Of a DNA stretch of 64,000 nt, positions 45,626-54,927 are shown in pieces (within the stretch, counting starts at the first letter, position 1; the number at the start of each line of letters is the position of its first letter). The notes under the pieces are model-generated. The model made no database searches, was not told where the DNA came from, and saw nothing but the letters and a program-made list of their open reading frames with translations. The DNA is from Niallia circulans. GTDB taxonomy: Bacteria; Bacillota; Bacilli; Bacillales; Cytobacillaceae. The position numbers were made by a program, and so were the translations under genes. The stretch is from NCBI RefSeq assembly GCF_007273535.1, contig NZ_RIBP01000004.1, forward strand, positions 3,634,001-3,698,000, given 5' to 3'.

Positions 45626-46777
45626 ATGGAATATTTGATAAATAAAAAAGTTAAGGATATTGAAATATCCGGAATTCGTAAATTCTCCAATATGGTCGCA
45701 GGCAAAGAGGGCATGCTTGCACTGACAATTGGTCAGCCTGATTTCCCTACCCCTGCTCACATTAAAGAGGCTGCCAAAAAGGCCATTGACGAGGATTTCA
45801 CCACATACACACATAATGCAGGAGATTTGGCGCTAAGACAGGCAGCTTGTGAATTTGTTTCAAAAAAATACAGCTTGGACTATCAACCAGCAACAGAGGT
45901 TATCGTAACTACTGGTGCTAGTGAAGCAATTGATATTGCCTTCCGCACAATCTTAGAAGAAGGTGTTGAAGTAATTCTGCCAGGTCCTGTATATCCTGGT
46001 TATGAGCCGATTATCCGCTTATGTGGAGCAACGCCAATTTATGTTGATATCAAAGAAAATGACTTTCGTTTCACAGCAGAGCTCATTGAACCTTACATAA
46101 CGGAAGAAACGAGATGTATCGTTCTCCCATACCCAAGCAATCCGACAGGGGTCAGCTTAAATAAAAATGAGCTACTGGCAATAGCTGATTTACTGCAGGA
46201 CAAAGATATATTTGTTCTGGCAGATGAAATATACAGTGAATTGCTTTTTGACGCAGGTCATATTTCTATCGGCAGTTTCCTCAGAGAGAAAACGATTGTT
46301 ATTAACGGGTTATCAAAATCCCATAGCATGACAGGCTGGCGCATCGGCTTTTTATTTGCTCCTGAACCTATTTGTCAGCAAATACTTAAGGTTCATCAGT
46401 ACAATGTAACATGTGCCTCGTCTATTTCTCAACAAGCAGCCTTGCAGGCATTGACAGTTGGCATTGACGACAGTCTGCCAATGAAGGAGGAATACAAAAA
46501 AAGACGGGATTATCTTTATTCCCGTTTGACTGATTTTGGTTTAGAGGTCGTTAATCCAGATGGTGCCTTTTATTTCTTCATTAAGATACCTGTGTCTGGC
46601 ATAACATCATTTGATTTTTGCTTGGATTTAGTCGAAAAAGCAAATTTGGCAGTTGTTCCAGGCAGTGCTTTTTCTCCTTTAGGAGAAGGCTATTTCCGCA
46701 TTTCCTTCGCTTATTCTTTTGATACATTAAAAGAAGCTTGTGACAGGCTTGGTACTTATTTAAATACCATTAAATAA
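45626..46777 (+). CDS. patA: Aminotransferase PatA (class I/II PLP enzyme)
   Basis: 383 residues from the ATG at 45626 (AAGGTGG upstream), giving MEYLINKKVKDIEISGIRKF as in B. subtilis PatA; the longer frame upstream overlaps the small acidic ORF and is not coding. Fold type I; PLP Lys231 in INGLSKSHSMTGWRIGF; substrate-carboxylate Arg near the C-terminus. PatA is an N-acetyl-LL-diaminopimelate aminotransferase, which fits the dapH and dapL genes in this window and would complete the acetylase branch. Confidence 0.9.
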   Translation: MEYLINKKVKDIEISGIRKFSNMVAGKEGMLALTIGQPDFPTPAHIKEAAKKAIDEDFTTYTHNAGDLALRQAACEFVSKKYSLDYQPATEVIVTTGASEAIDIAFRTILEEGVEVILPGPVYPGYEPIIRLCGATPIYVDIKENDFRFTAELIEPYITEETRCIVLPYPSNPTGVSLNKNELLAIADLLQDKDIFVLADEIYSELLFDAGHISIGSFLREKTIVINGLSKSHSMTGWRIGFLFAPEPICQQILKVHQYNVTCASSISQQAALQALTVGIDDSLPMKEEYKKRRDYLYSRLTDFGLEVVNPDGAFYFFIKIPVSGITSFDFCLDLVEKANLAVVPGSAFSPLGEGYFRISFAYSFDTLKEACDRLGTYLNTIK

Positions 46778-46781
46778 GTAT

Positions 46782-46812
46782 AAGGATCTCTTCCTGGAGG
46801 AAGAGATCCTTA
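46782..46812. terminator. Bidirectional terminator between patA and ykwC
   Basis: AAGGATCTCTTCC and GGAAGAGATCCTT pair with a TGGA loop, between convergent genes. Confidence 0.85.
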
Positions 46813-46815
46813 ATA

Positions 46816-47694
46816 TTATTGCTGCCAATATTTGTATAATGCTTGTGTACCAAGCTCATCTTGTCCAAGAGCAGCAAGTCTGCTATATAAGTTTTCTGCA
46901 AGAGCTAAGCCTGGAGTTTCCATTTCCATCTGCTTTGCTTCCTCCATGGCAATCCTCATGTCCTTAATAAAATGCTTAATATAAAAACCAGGCTCAAAAT
47001 CCCCTTTAATAATTCTCGGCGCTAAATTTGACAATGAAAAACTGCCTGCAGCTCCTGTTGTGATGCTTTTGAGAACATTATCTGGATTCAGTCCTGCCTT
47101 TTCTGCATAAACTATTGCTTCACAAACACCAATCATATTAGATGCTATTGCAATCTGGTTGCACATTTTCGTGTGCTGACCAGCACCGGCAGCACCTTGA
47201 TAGACAATATTTGTTCCTAAAATTTCGAAAATTGGCAGTACAGCAGCAAAATCATCTTCAGCGCCACCAACCATTATCGATAGCTTAGCCTCTCTCGCAC
47301 CAATATCTCCGCCTGAAACTGGAGCATCCAAGGCATGTATGCTTTTGCTCTTTGCTTCTTCAAAAATCCTTTTTGCTAAGCTTGGAGTAGAAGTAGTCAT
47401 ATCAATTACATATGTATTTGCGTTCACATTGCTAATAATGCCTTCCTTGCCTAAATACACCTCTTCTACGTCCTTTGGATAGCCAACAATTGTAATAATT
47501 ACATTTGCTTTTTCAGCTACTTCTTTCGGACTCTCCGCCCAAACAGCACCATCCTTCAGCAATTCCTCTGCCTTTTCCTTCGTGCGGTTGTAAACGACAA
47601 CAGGATAACCGTTTGTCATTAGGTTTCTGGCCATGCTTTTCCCCATAACTCCGACACCAATAAAACCAATTACAGTATTCTCATTAGTTAACAT
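46816..47694 (-). CDS. ykwC: Beta-hydroxyacid dehydrogenase YkwC-like
   Basis: 292 residues from the ATG at 47694, with GGAGGG 10 bases upstream. NAD(P)-binding GFIGVGVMGKSMARNL at the start, substrate site DAPVSGGDIGA near residue 120, and the catalytic Lys in GAGQHTKMCNQ near residue 172. The family includes 3-hydroxyisobutyrate and tartronate semialdehyde reductases; the true substrate is not known. Located between patA and ptsI, consistent with the ykwC region of B. subtilis. Confidence 0.88.
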   Translation of the reverse strand: MLTNENTVIGFIGVGVMGKSMARNLMTNGYPVVVYNRTKEKAEELLKDGAVWAESPKEVAEKANVIITIVGYPKDVEEVYLGKEGIISNVNANTYVIDMTTSTPSLAKRIFEEAKSKSIHALDAPVSGGDIGAREAKLSIMVGGAEDDFAAVLPIFEILGTNIVYQGAAGAGQHTKMCNQIAIASNMIGVCEAIVYAEKAGLNPDNVLKSITTGAAGSFSLSNLAPRIIKGDFEPGFYIKHFIKDMRIAMEEAKQMEMETPGLALAENLYSRLAALGQDELGTQALYKYWQQ

Positions 47695-47792
47695 CCGATT
47701 TCTTCCCTCCACCTTCATAGTACTGGCATTCATAAATCATCATAACATATGGATTAATAGGTGTTCATTAATAGATGATGAAGAAAGTCAAC

Positions 47793-47825
47793 AAAAAAAA
47801 GGACTGACTAGTGAACTAGTCAGTC
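47793..47825 (-). terminator. Terminator of ptsHI
   Basis: GACTGACTAG and CTAGTCAGTC are perfectly complementary; on the minus strand an 8-T run follows. It lies 135 bases beyond the ptsI stop. Confidence 0.8.
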
Positions 47826-47960
47826 AAATAAGGGGAAAATGAGAATAGCTTAGCAAACTTAAAAACTTTAAGTGCCTGTGCTTAGTTTAGTTTTACCCCC
47901 TTCAAGAGCATTCTAAACATTCATTTTCACTTTTTTTATAAAATTATTTTTTCTGTCTGA

Positions 47961-49679
47961 TTAAGAAAGTTTAGCTGCTGCTTTAACAGCCTCCATAACT
48001 TCTTCTGTTGTGGACATTTGCAATGCTTTTTCAGCAAGCTCTTCCATTTCTTTTTTAGACAGGCTAAGAATTTGTGATCTTGCTTTAAGGATAGATGTTG
48101 CACTCATTGAGAACTCATCTAATCCTAGACCAAGCAATAACGGAATCGCTGTTTCGTCTCCAGCCATCTCGCCACACATTCCAGCCCATTTGCCTTCTTT
48201 ATGTGCAGCATCAATAACCATCTTAACAAGACGAAGAATGGATGGATTGTAAGGCTGATACAGGTATGAAACTCTTTCGTTCATGCGGTCAGCAGCCATC
48301 GTGTATTGGATTAAGTCATTTGTTCCGATACTGAAGAAGTCAACTTCTTTAGCGAATTGGTCAGCCAATACAGCAGTTGAAGGAATCTCAACCATGATTC
48401 CAAGTTCAATCTTATCAGCAACTGTTACGCCTTCAGCAGTCAAGTTTGCTTTCTCTTCTTCAAGCAATGCTTTAGCAGCACGGAATTCGTTTAATGTTGC
48501 AATCATTGGGAACATGATTTTTAAATTTCCATATGAGCTTGCACGAAGCAATGCTCTTAATTGCGTACGGAAGATTCCAGTTTCCTCAAGACATAGACGG
48601 ATTGCACGGAATCCAAGGAATGGGTTCATTTCTTTTGGAAGCTCAAGGTATGGAAGCTCTTTGTCCCCACCTATATCTAATGTACGAACAACAACTGGTT
48701 TACCTTTCATGCCTTCAAGAACAGCTTTATATGATTCGAACTGCTCATCTTCTGTTGGAAGCTGATCTCTTCCCATGTAAAGGAATTCAGTTCTGTAAAG
48801 ACCAACTGCTTCTCCACCGTTTGAAGTAACACCTTCTAAATCGTTTGGAGTTCCGATGTTTGCAGCAAGTTCAACGTGCACACCATCAGCGCTGACAGTT
48901 TCTTCATTAACAAGCTTAGCCCACTCAGCTTTTTGCTCTTCGTATTCTGCAGCGATTTTTTTGTAGCTTTCCACTACTTCTGGTGTTGGATTGATGTGAA
49001 TTTCACCTTTCAATCCGTCAACGATTACTAAGTCGCCGTTTGAGATTTCTTCCGTTACTTTTTTCGTTCCAACAACTGCTGGAATTTCCAAAGAACGAGC
49101 CATGATAGCAGAGTGAGAAGTTCTTCCGCCGATATCTGTAGTGAAACCTTTAACAAATTGACGGTTTAATTGAGCTGTATCAGATGGAGTTAAATCCTCT
49201 GCAACAACAACAACCTCTTCTGAAATCATGCTTGGATTAGCTAAATGTACACCAAGCAAGTGTGAAAGAACCCTTTTAGTTACGTCACGGATATCAGCAG
49301 CACGCTCTTGCATGTACTCATTATCCATTGATTCAAACATGTTAATGAACATATCTGTCGTTTCTTTAAGAGCAACTTCAGCATTTACAGATTCTGTATT
49401 GATTTTGTCTTCGATTGGAGCGATTAATTCAGGATCGCTCAATACTAAAAGATGAGCTTCGAAAATAGCTGCTTTATCAGCACCTAATTCTGTATTCGCT
49501 TTTTCACGAATAGCATCTAACTCTTGTTTAGAAGTAGCAAGCGCTTCTTGAAAACGGTTAATTTCATCAGCAGCATCTTCTACTGTTTTCTTTTCAAATG
49601 ATAAATTTGGTTCTACTAAACGATACGCTTTAGCAATGGCAATTCCACTAGAGGCAGCAATTCCTTGTAAAAAACTCAT
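47961..49679 (-). CDS. ptsI: PTS enzyme I (phosphoenolpyruvate-protein phosphotransferase)
   Basis: 572 residues. N-terminal HPr-binding and phosphohistidine domain with His189 in [13 protein letters not shown]-terminal PEP-binding barrel with [39 protein letters not shown] and the active-site Cys in [10 protein letters not shown]. Transfers phosphate from PEP to HPr. Its ATG overlaps the ptsH stop codon by one base. Confidence 0.97.
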   Translation of the reverse strand: MSFLQGIAASSGIAIAKAYRLVEPNLSFEKKTVEDAADEINRFQEALATSKQELDAIREKANTELGADKAAIFEAHLLVLSDPELIAPIEDKINTESVNAEVALKETTDMFINMFESMDNEYMQERAADIRDVTKRVLSHLLGVHLANPSMISEEVVVVAEDLTPSDTAQLNRQFVKGFTTDIGGRTSHSAIMARSLEIPAVVGTKKVTEEISNGDLVIVDGLKGEIHINPTPEVVESYKKIAAEYEEQKAEWAKLVNEETVSADGVHVELAANIGTPNDLEGVTSNGGEAVGLYRTEFLYMGRDQLPTEDEQFESYKAVLEGMKGKPVVVRTLDIGGDKELPYLELPKEMNPFLGFRAIRLCLEETGIFRTQLRALLRASSYGNLKIMFPMIATLNEFRAAKALLEEEKANLTAEGVTVADKIELGIMVEIPSTAVLADQFAKEVDFFSIGTNDLIQYTMAADRMNERVSYLYQPYNPSILRLVKMVIDAAHKEGKWAGMCGEMAGDETAIPLLLGLGLDEFSMSATSILKARSQILSLSKKEMEELAEKALQMSTTEEVMEAVKAAAKLS

Positions 49680-49945
49680 TATTCAGCAAGTCCTTCCTTT
49701 TTCAATGTTTCTTCTAAACCACTAATTGCTTCTGTCTCGTCACTGCCTTCAGCAATGATTTTGATATCAGCGCCTTGGCCAATTCCAAGAGACATAACAC
49801 CCATGATAGACTTAAGGTTAACCTTTTTCTCTTTGTACTCAAGGTTAATTTCTGAATCAAATTTGCTTGCAGCTTGTACTAAAAGTGTTGCAGGTCGTGC
49901 ATGAATCCCTGTATCTGCGATAACTTTAAATTGTTTTTCTACCAT
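49679..49945 (-). CDS. ptsH: PTS phosphocarrier protein HPr
   Basis: 88 residues from the ATG at 49945 (AAGGAG upstream), the standard HPr length; the longer frame adds three codons next to the ribosome binding site. His15 in TGIHARPAT receives phosphate from enzyme I. Ser46 in [10 protein letters not shown] is the HPr kinase site, so HPr-Ser-P/CcpA catabolite control should operate. No ptsG lies upstream, unlike B. subtilis ptsGHI; the 413 bases upstream instead carry a likely promoter. Confidence 0.97.
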   Translation of the reverse strand: MVEKQFKVIADTGIHARPATLLVQAASKFDSEINLEYKEKKVNLKSIMGVMSLGIGQGADIKIIAEGSDETEAISGLEETLKKEGLAE

Positions 49946-50065
49946 TAATATCAAACTCCTTCATTCAAATAATAAATAAGATGGTTTTAGCCTTTTCAAC
50001 TTAAACAACCCCATATAATAGTCAAGAACCGTTTATCCATAACTAATATATATTTCATAGCTACT

Positions 50066-50095
50066 ATTGTAAACTGAAAGTATAAAAGATGTAAA
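50066..50095 (-). promoter_or_regulatory. Likely promoter of ptsHI
   Basis: Minus strand: TTTACA (50090-50095), 18 bases, TACAAT (50066-50071), about 120 bases before ptsH. The remainder of 49946-50358 shows no gene and no antiterminator-like structure that I can identify. Confidence 0.4.
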
Positions 50096-50358
50096 TTTTA
50101 AACCTGTCCCAATAGAAATCAAGCAGAGATTGTTCTGTTTCTTCATAAAATCAACACTTTTATATATTATTTGACCATTATAGTTTTTTCCAAAGCATAA
50201 GAAAAAATGTAAATTATTGATAATTATCAGGCATTTAAGTTATTTTTAAAAAAGACATCTCAAAAGTAGGATAGCATTTCTTTTCCGATGAGACAATGAA
50301 AAATATTGCACATATTTAAAAAAACATCGTTCCTTAAATATGTAATGTCATCGCATCC

Positions 50359-50553
50359 TTAGCTTCGCGGCTCTTGAAGGTACTCATAAATAGCTCCTCC
50401 GCCCCTTTCGGCAATACCGCGGAAATGCTTGAAGTCTTCTCTCTTTACTAGCTCAAGTCGGAAGACAAGAAAATCTTCTTTACTTACCTTATATTCTTTG
50501 ATTTCCCCAGATTTCAATTGATCTAACGCTTTAATAAATTCTTCCTGTAACAT
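50359..50553 (-). CDS. 64-residue conserved-looking hypothetical protein
   Basis: ATG at 50553 with AAGGAAGGAAAG upstream; 64 codons. Begins MLQEEFIKALDQLKSGEIKE; the central FLVFRLELVKREDFKHFRG is amphipathic, and the end is IYEYLQEPRS. Soluble, charged, no cysteines, with a GGGG turn near residue 53. I do not recognise the family. Isolated between ptsHI and ykvS. Confidence 0.6.
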   Translation of the reverse strand: MLQEEFIKALDQLKSGEIKEYKVSKEDFLVFRLELVKREDFKHFRGIAERGGGAIYEYLQEPRS

Positions 50554-50993
50554 AATCTTGACTTTCCTTCCTTTTATTAGTGCATATATTCATTTCTTAT
50601 TTCATAACCACATGTAAATATTATTATCATACATGGATAATGGAAACAAATTTACACTCCTCTGCATAGAATGTCTTTAAGGGCAAGTGCATTTAATTAC
50701 CAATTTATCGAAACTATGCTATAATAACTTCAATCATTACGATATGCATCTATCTCAACCATATAACGAAAGCCCATAATTCATGGTTCTATAGTATTGT
50801 TTCAAGCTTAGAATCATATTTATTAGCATTAGCATCCAAAAAGGAAAGCGGTTTATTTCCGTTTACATAGAACGAATTTATAAACATTTCCTTCTGTTCA
50901 TCATATATCCATATTTCTTTACGGGGAAGTATTTTTAGTGCAAACTAAAATATACAGAATACTACAAATTTGGCATATAAGGAGAGAATACAC
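50554..50993. other. Intergenic region between the 64-residue gene and ykvS
   Basis: 440 AT-rich bases between divergent genes. I see no ORF with a credible ribosome binding site, no repeat and no recognisable structured RNA. Confidence 0.3.
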
Positions 50994-51167
50994 ATGAAGA
51001 GAGCTGAGGTTGGCAACATTATAGAATTTAGAGGCCTGCAAGGAATTGTGGAAAAAGTAAATGAGAATTCAGTAATAGTAGATTTGACATATATGGATAA
51101 TTATCGCGACCTTGAATTAGAGCAAAGAACAGTCGTTAATCATAAAAATTATAAAATCCTTAAGTGA
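50994..51167 (+). CDS. ykvS: YkvS family protein (DUF2187)
   Basis: 57 residues from the ATG at 50994 (AAGGAGAG upstream). MKRAEVGNIIEFRGLQGIVE and the C-terminal ERT/QRTVVNHKNYKILK pattern mark the DUF2187/YkvS family, a small KOW- or SH3-like barrel of unknown function. The longer frame from 50970 runs through the ribosome binding site. Monocistronic, with its own terminator. Confidence 0.85.
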   Translation: MKRAEVGNIIEFRGLQGIVEKVNENSVIVDLTYMDNYRDLELEQRTVVNHKNYKILK

Positions 51168-51168
51168 T

Positions 51169-51202
51169 AGAAGCCGGCTTTCGAAAGCCGGCTTCTTTTT
51201 TA
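51169..51202 (+). terminator. Terminator of ykvS
   Basis: AGAAGCCGGCTTT and AAAGCCGGCTTCT followed by TTTTTT, 2 bases after the stop. Confidence 0.95.
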
Positions 51203-51206
51203 GTGT

Positions 51207-51320
51207 AAGTTCGTTTTATGGTACTTCTTCTTGCAACTTCAGGTTGTATTTCCCTGCAGGGTCTCACCTGTCCAACAATACCTCTGTTTATGGAGAGAAT
51301 TCTCCACAAAATTCACCTTA
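51207..51320. repeat. Decayed copy of the dispersed repeat core
   Basis: AGTTCGTTTTATG, CCTGCAGGGTCTC and TTCTCCACAAAATTC occur in the same order and similar spacing as AGTTCGTTTCATTG, CCTGCGGGGTCTA and ATTCCACTAAAATTT at 43511-43610. The intervening sequence is diverged. Confidence 0.4.
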
Positions 51321-51333
51321 GTTGTTATAAATT

Positions 51334-51438
51334 CTATTCTTCAGCTAGTTCTTTTTTTGTTTTTACTTTGCCGTGTGGTTTTTGTTCTTGTTTGCGCACT
51401 GTCCATTCTCGTTCTTCTTCTCTTTTTGATTTTGTCAT
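51334..51438 (-). CDS. 34-residue small protein, DUF6254-like
   Basis: ATG at 51438 with GGAGGTG upstream; 34 codons then TAG. Sequence starts MTKSKREEEREWTVRKQEQK and continues with PHGKVKTKKELAEE. The WTVRKQEQKPHGKVK stretch resembles the tiny Bacillaceae family annotated DUF6254, as I recall. It is highly charged with no hydrophobic core, so probably unfolded or a single helix. Function unknown. Confidence 0.65.
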   Translation of the reverse strand: MTKSKREEEREWTVRKQEQKPHGKVKTKKELAEE

Positions 51439-51607
51439 TAATCTTACACCTCCTTTTTTCATCCTTGTTAGCTTAAGCTCTGTTCGCTTAATTTATCCTT
51501 CCTGCCTCTTTTTTTCTCCTTGTCCTTTTTAAGATAGTTCTATTCTCTTATTTGTAAATGTTGTTGACCAAATCAAAAAAAACTGATAACATCACAATAT
51601 AATTTTA

Positions 51608-51725
51608 TATGCGAATAGCGTGCGTTGAATGTCATGGATGACACTATGGCAGGAGCAGCTTCTGGAGAGACCTATTTTTAGGCACCGAAGGATTCACAAT
51701 CTCAGGTAAAAGGACAGGAGAGTAA
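51608..51725 (+). ncRNA. Glycine riboswitch-like aptamer
   Basis: The conserved glycine aptamer elements occur in order: CTGGAGAGACC (51662-51672), GGCACCGAAGG (51681-51691) and ATCTCAGGTAAAAGGAC (51699-51715), then AGGAGAG closing the basal stem. Only one full aptamer is seen; the 5' part (51608-51650) may be a vestigial second one. A terminator follows at 51762. The downstream genes are an ACT-domain protein and a DUF711 protein, not gcvT, so glycine-dependent control of that pair is inferred. Confidence 0.8.
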
Positions 51726-51761
51726 CTGATCTATACTTTTATAGTGTATTCGTTATTCTTT

Positions 51762-51809
51762 CCTGATAAGAAGATTGGAGAATTCCAATCTTCTTTTTCT
51801 GTTATCAGG
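51762..51809 (+). terminator. Terminator of the glycine riboswitch expression platform
   Basis: AGAAGATTGGA and TCCAATCTTCT with a GAAT loop, followed by TTTTC, and enclosed by a further 8-base-pair stem CCTGATAA/TTATCAGG. The CCTG portion could pair with the aptamer 3' strand in the alternative state. Confidence 0.8.
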
Positions 51810-51989
51810 AAGGAATGCCTTGCTCTTTGGACGTGTACAAAATGCAACTGTCTTTTTTTAGGAACTGCACTTTAGCTTGAGCACTTACATAGTAATGGAA
51901 AAACAGCAGCAGAATATACTGTATCTCCACTTTTTAAGTTAAACAGAATGTTCCCAACAAAAAGACCATCATAATAATGAGGTGATATA

Positions 51990-52265
51990 ATGCAGCAGCG
52001 ACGTGCAGTTGTAAGTGTAATTGGCAAAGATCAAGTAGGAATAATCAGCAAAGTAACTACCGTGATTTCAGAAAATAATGTTAATATTTTAGATATTAGT
52101 CAAACCATTCTACAGGACTTTTTTACGATGATGATGTTAGTCGATATTACCCAGAAGGAAAATCTCGATGAATTGCGTCAACAGCTAGATCAACTTGGTA
52201 ATGAGCTGAACTTAAAAATTAACATCCAGTTAGAAGAAATATTCCAATCCATGCACCGCGTCTAA
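51990..52265 (+). CDS. ACT-domain protein (UPF0237, GcvR-like)
   Basis: 91 residues forming one ACT domain: [19 protein letters not shown] at the start, with the glycine-rich ligand loop (KDQVGI) and [23 protein letters not shown] domains bind amino acids; the family resembles the glycine-cleavage regulator GcvR. AATGAGGTG precedes the ATG. It lies 16 bases upstream of the DUF711 gene and about 180 bases downstream of a glycine-type riboswitch terminator, suggesting a glycine-related role (inference). Confidence 0.88.
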   Translation: MQQRRAVVSVIGKDQVGIISKVTTVISENNVNILDISQTILQDFFTMMMLVDITQKENLDELRQQLDQLGNELNLKINIQLEEIFQSMHRV

Positions 52266-52281
52266 GAAAGAAGGGAAAACA

Positions 52282-53643
52282 GTGAAGATTGCATTAAATG
52301 AAATGATGGAAACAATCAACATGGTCCAAATGGAGAACTTGGACATCCGTACTGTCACAATGGGAATTAGCCTTTATGATTGTGCAGACTCTGATTTTGA
52401 AAAAATGAACAGCGCTGTTTATAAAAAAATCACTGCGTATGCAAGCAAATTGACAGAGGTTGCCGAAGCTGCTGAAAAGGAGTATGGTATACCAATTATT
52501 AATAAGCGTATATCCATCACTCCGGTTGCAGAAATCCTTGGAAATGCAACAGTAGAACAAGCAATTGAACTTGCTAAAACTTTAGATAAAGCTGCCAAAG
52601 ATTTAAATGTTGATTTTATCGGCGGATATTCAGCTCTTGTTCATAAAGGGATTACAAAAGGTGATCAAACATTGCTTGATGCCCTGCCTGAAGCACTGTC
52701 AGTAACAGACAGAGTTTGCTCGTCTGTCTCAGTAGCTACTACTAGAACAGGTATCAATATGGATGCAGTGAAACAAATGGGAATCATTATTAAAAATGCA
52801 GCTGAGCGCACAAAAGACCAAAACGGTCTTGCATGTGCAAAGCTAGTTGTTTTCTGTAATCCTGTTGAAGACAATCCATTTATGGCTGGTGCTTTCCATG
52901 GTGCTGGTGAAGGAGAGGTTGTCCTTAATGTTGGTGTCAGCGGACCAGGTGTTGTATTAAGCGCACTTCGCAAATATCCGGATGCTGATTTAGGAGAGGT
53001 TTCTGATATCATTAAAAAAACAGCATTTAAAATCACTCGTGCTGGTGAGCTAATCGGACGAGTTGTAGCAGAAAGATTAGGCGTTCCATTCGGAATTATG
53101 GATCTTTCCTTAGCACCGACTAATGCTATTAATGACAGCGTTGCTGATATCTTGGAAGAAATTGGTCTTGAGCGTGTTGGTACACATGGAACGATTGCGG
53201 CACTTGCTCTTATGAATGATGCAGTGAAAAAAGGTGGCGCAATGGCTAGCTCCTATGTTGGAGGGTTAAGTGGTGCATTCATTCCTGTCAGCGAAGATAA
53301 CGGAATGATTCGCGGTATTATGGATGACAGCTTAACATTATCAAAACTAGAAGCAATGACTTGTGTATGCTCTGTTGGACTCGACATGATTGCGTTGACT
53401 GGAGACGTGTCTGCCGCAACCCTTTCTGCGATTATTGCAGACGAGGCAGCAATCGGCATGATTAACAAGAAAACAACAGCAGTTCGTGTTATTCCTGTGC
53501 CTGGCAAAAAAGAAGGAGAAATGGTTGAATTCGGCGGCTTACTTGGAAGAGCTCCTGTTATGGGTGTCAACCCATACAGCTCCCAAAAGCTAGTTGACCG
53601 CGGCGGCCGCATCCCTTCCCCACTGCAGGCGCTTATCAACTAA
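52282..53643 (+). CDS. DUF711/UPF0210 family protein ('PFL family')
   Basis: 453 residues from a GTG preceded by GAAGGGAAAA. Full-length UPF0210 protein: [15 protein letters not shown] near the start, [34 protein letters not shown], and the C-terminal [18 protein letters not shown]. Often named PFL family for structural likeness to pyruvate formate-lyase, but no glycyl-radical motif is visible and no reaction is established. The ACT-DUF711 pair is widely conserved; the riboswitch points to amino-acid (glycine) metabolism. Confidence 0.9.
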   Translation: MKIALNEMMETINMVQMENLDIRTVTMGISLYDCADSDFEKMNSAVYKKITAYASKLTEVAEAAEKEYGIPIINKRISITPVAEILGNATVEQAIELAKTLDKAAKDLNVDFIGGYSALVHKGITKGDQTLLDALPEALSVTDRVCSSVSVATTRTGINMDAVKQMGIIIKNAAERTKDQNGLACAKLVVFCNPVEDNPFMAGAFHGAGEGEVVLNVGVSGPGVVLSALRKYPDADLGEVSDIIKKTAFKITRAGELIGRVVAERLGVPFGIMDLSLAPTNAINDSVADILEEIGLERVGTHGTIAALALMNDAVKKGGAMASSYVGGLSGAFIPVSEDNGMIRGIMDDSLTLSKLEAMTCVCSVGLDMIALTGDVSAATLSAIIADEAAIGMINKKTTAVRVIPVPGKKEGEMVEFGGLLGRAPVMGVNPYSSQKLVDRGGRIPSPLQALIN

Positions 53644-53647
53644 TAAC

Positions 53648-53687
53648 AAAAAATGTCTGGCTCAATTGGAGTCAGACATTTTTTTGT
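53648..53687. terminator. Bidirectional terminator between DUF711 and ykvI
   Basis: AAAAAATGTCTG and CAGACATTTTTTT with a partly paired loop, between convergent genes; it overlaps the last codons of ykvI. Confidence 0.85.
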
Positions 53688-54712
53688 GGAATTGGCTTTA
53701 ACCATAACAGCAGTAAAAACACAAGGCTGATATAGCCAAAAAGCGGATACAGTATAGACAGCAATGTGCCATAATGAATGAAGCTAATGGAATAGGACAC
53801 TGCAAATATAACTGCAATAATAAGGATGCTAGGAATTCGCAAATACTGGCTCATTTGCCTTTCCAATCCGTACACATTGCCAATAACAGATGTGAATATC
53901 TCCCCATATATAACGATAATATATATCCATGATAAATTTGGAGCCAGCTCTCGCATGATGGACGCCATTGGTATAGCATAACTGTCAACATTATCGAGCA
54001 TGATTAATGTAAAGTGACTCGACAAGAGAATAAACATTAACGCTATTCCCCCAATTATCCCTCCCCATTTTACTGTTTGGTCATCACCAATTTCAGATGC
54101 TGCCGGAACAAGCACGGCAATCGCCAAAGAAAGATTTAAGGCTGTATAAGAAAAGGGCGAAGTAATTCCGTTCCAGCTGAATATTGGTAAATCATCCATA
54201 CGATCAAGGAAGCCTGGCAACTGGATGGACAAGGTAAATAGGATAAAGCTGAATGTAATCATAATTGGCACCACAAAAGTGTTCACAGCAAATAAACCTT
54301 TCATACCAACAAGCATAACGATTAAGGAAAGGACTATTGTAAAGATAACACCGAAAGCTTTACTTAAGCCAAGCTGCTCTTCAAAGACTGCCCCTGCCCC
54401 TGACAGCATGACCGCACAGACTCCGATCAGCATGATTAGCATAAGGATATTCACTAAACTGCCTGCCACTCTCCCAAACAGGAATATAGTGAATTCCTGA
54501 TAAGATTTCGCTTTTATTTTGACGGATATCCTCATTAATTTCGAACCTAAGCTTGAAAATATTAAGCCAGAAGCCAATATTCCAAAAAAACCAAGCAAAC
54601 CAAACTGAGAGAAAAACTCTACAATTTCTTTTCCTGTTGCAAAACCAGCTCCTACAACAGTACCTACATATACAGCTGCAAGCTGAAAGGCTCCACTCCA
54701 CTTGTTTTTCAC
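53672..54712 (-). CDS. ykvI: YkvI-type membrane transporter
   Basis: 346 residues with about ten hydrophobic segments. The first helix AAVYVGTVVGAGFATGKEIVEFF has the unwound GxGxATGKE motif of the YkvI/APC-type fold. Close in length to B. subtilis YkvI (347). Probably an amino-acid or other small-solute permease; substrate unknown. It is divergent to clpE and shares the CtsR-controlled intergenic region, though the boxes are nearer clpE. Confidence 0.85.
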   Translation of the reverse strand: MKNKWSGAFQLAAVYVGTVVGAGFATGKEIVEFFSQFGLLGFFGILASGLIFSSLGSKLMRISVKIKAKSYQEFTIFLFGRVAGSLVNILMLIMLIGVCAVMLSGAGAVFEEQLGLSKAFGVIFTIVLSLIVMLVGMKGLFAVNTFVVPIMITFSFILFTLSIQLPGFLDRMDDLPIFSWNGITSPFSYTALNLSLAIAVLVPAASEIGDDQTVKWGGIIGGIALMFILLSSHFTLIMLDNVDSYAIPMASIMRELAPNLSWIYIIVIYGEIFTSVIGNVYGLERQMSQYLRIPSILIIAVIFAVSYSISFIHYGTLLSILYPLFGYISLVFLLLLWLKPIPQKNV

Positions 54713-54885
54713 GTATTTCCCTCCTTATCTAATCTATATGACAAAATGGACAAACAATGACGAGCATTTTCTTTGAAATCTTTATTTATTTCGTATAAAG
54801 TGTCTGTAAACTTTCTTCTTAAAGTGGAAAGTTGTAGGATTTAGTCTAAATATGTAATTTCCAAGAATTTCATCAGGCAAAATAG

Positions 54886-54914
54886 TTGAAAGTCAAAAAA
54901 GGTCAAAGTATAAT
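54886..54914 (+). promoter_or_regulatory. Sigma-A promoter of clpE
   Basis: TTGAAA (54886-54891), exactly 17 bases, TATAAT (54909-54914). It is overlapped by the first CtsR box. Confidence 0.8.
54891..54907 (+). promoter_or_regulatory. CtsR operator 1 of clpE
   Basis: AGTCAAAAAAGGTCAAA: two heptads of the CtsR repeat GGTCAAA separated by three bases, with one mismatch. It lies between the -35 and -10 elements, so binding would block RNA polymerase. Confidence 0.85.
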
Positions 54915-54927
54915 CATAATTACAAAA

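Noticed and set aside
52282..53643. DUF711 protein as an active pyruvate formate-lyase
   Set aside because: No glycyl-radical loop (RVSGY-like) or catalytic Cys-Cys pair is visible; the PFL name reflects fold similarity only.
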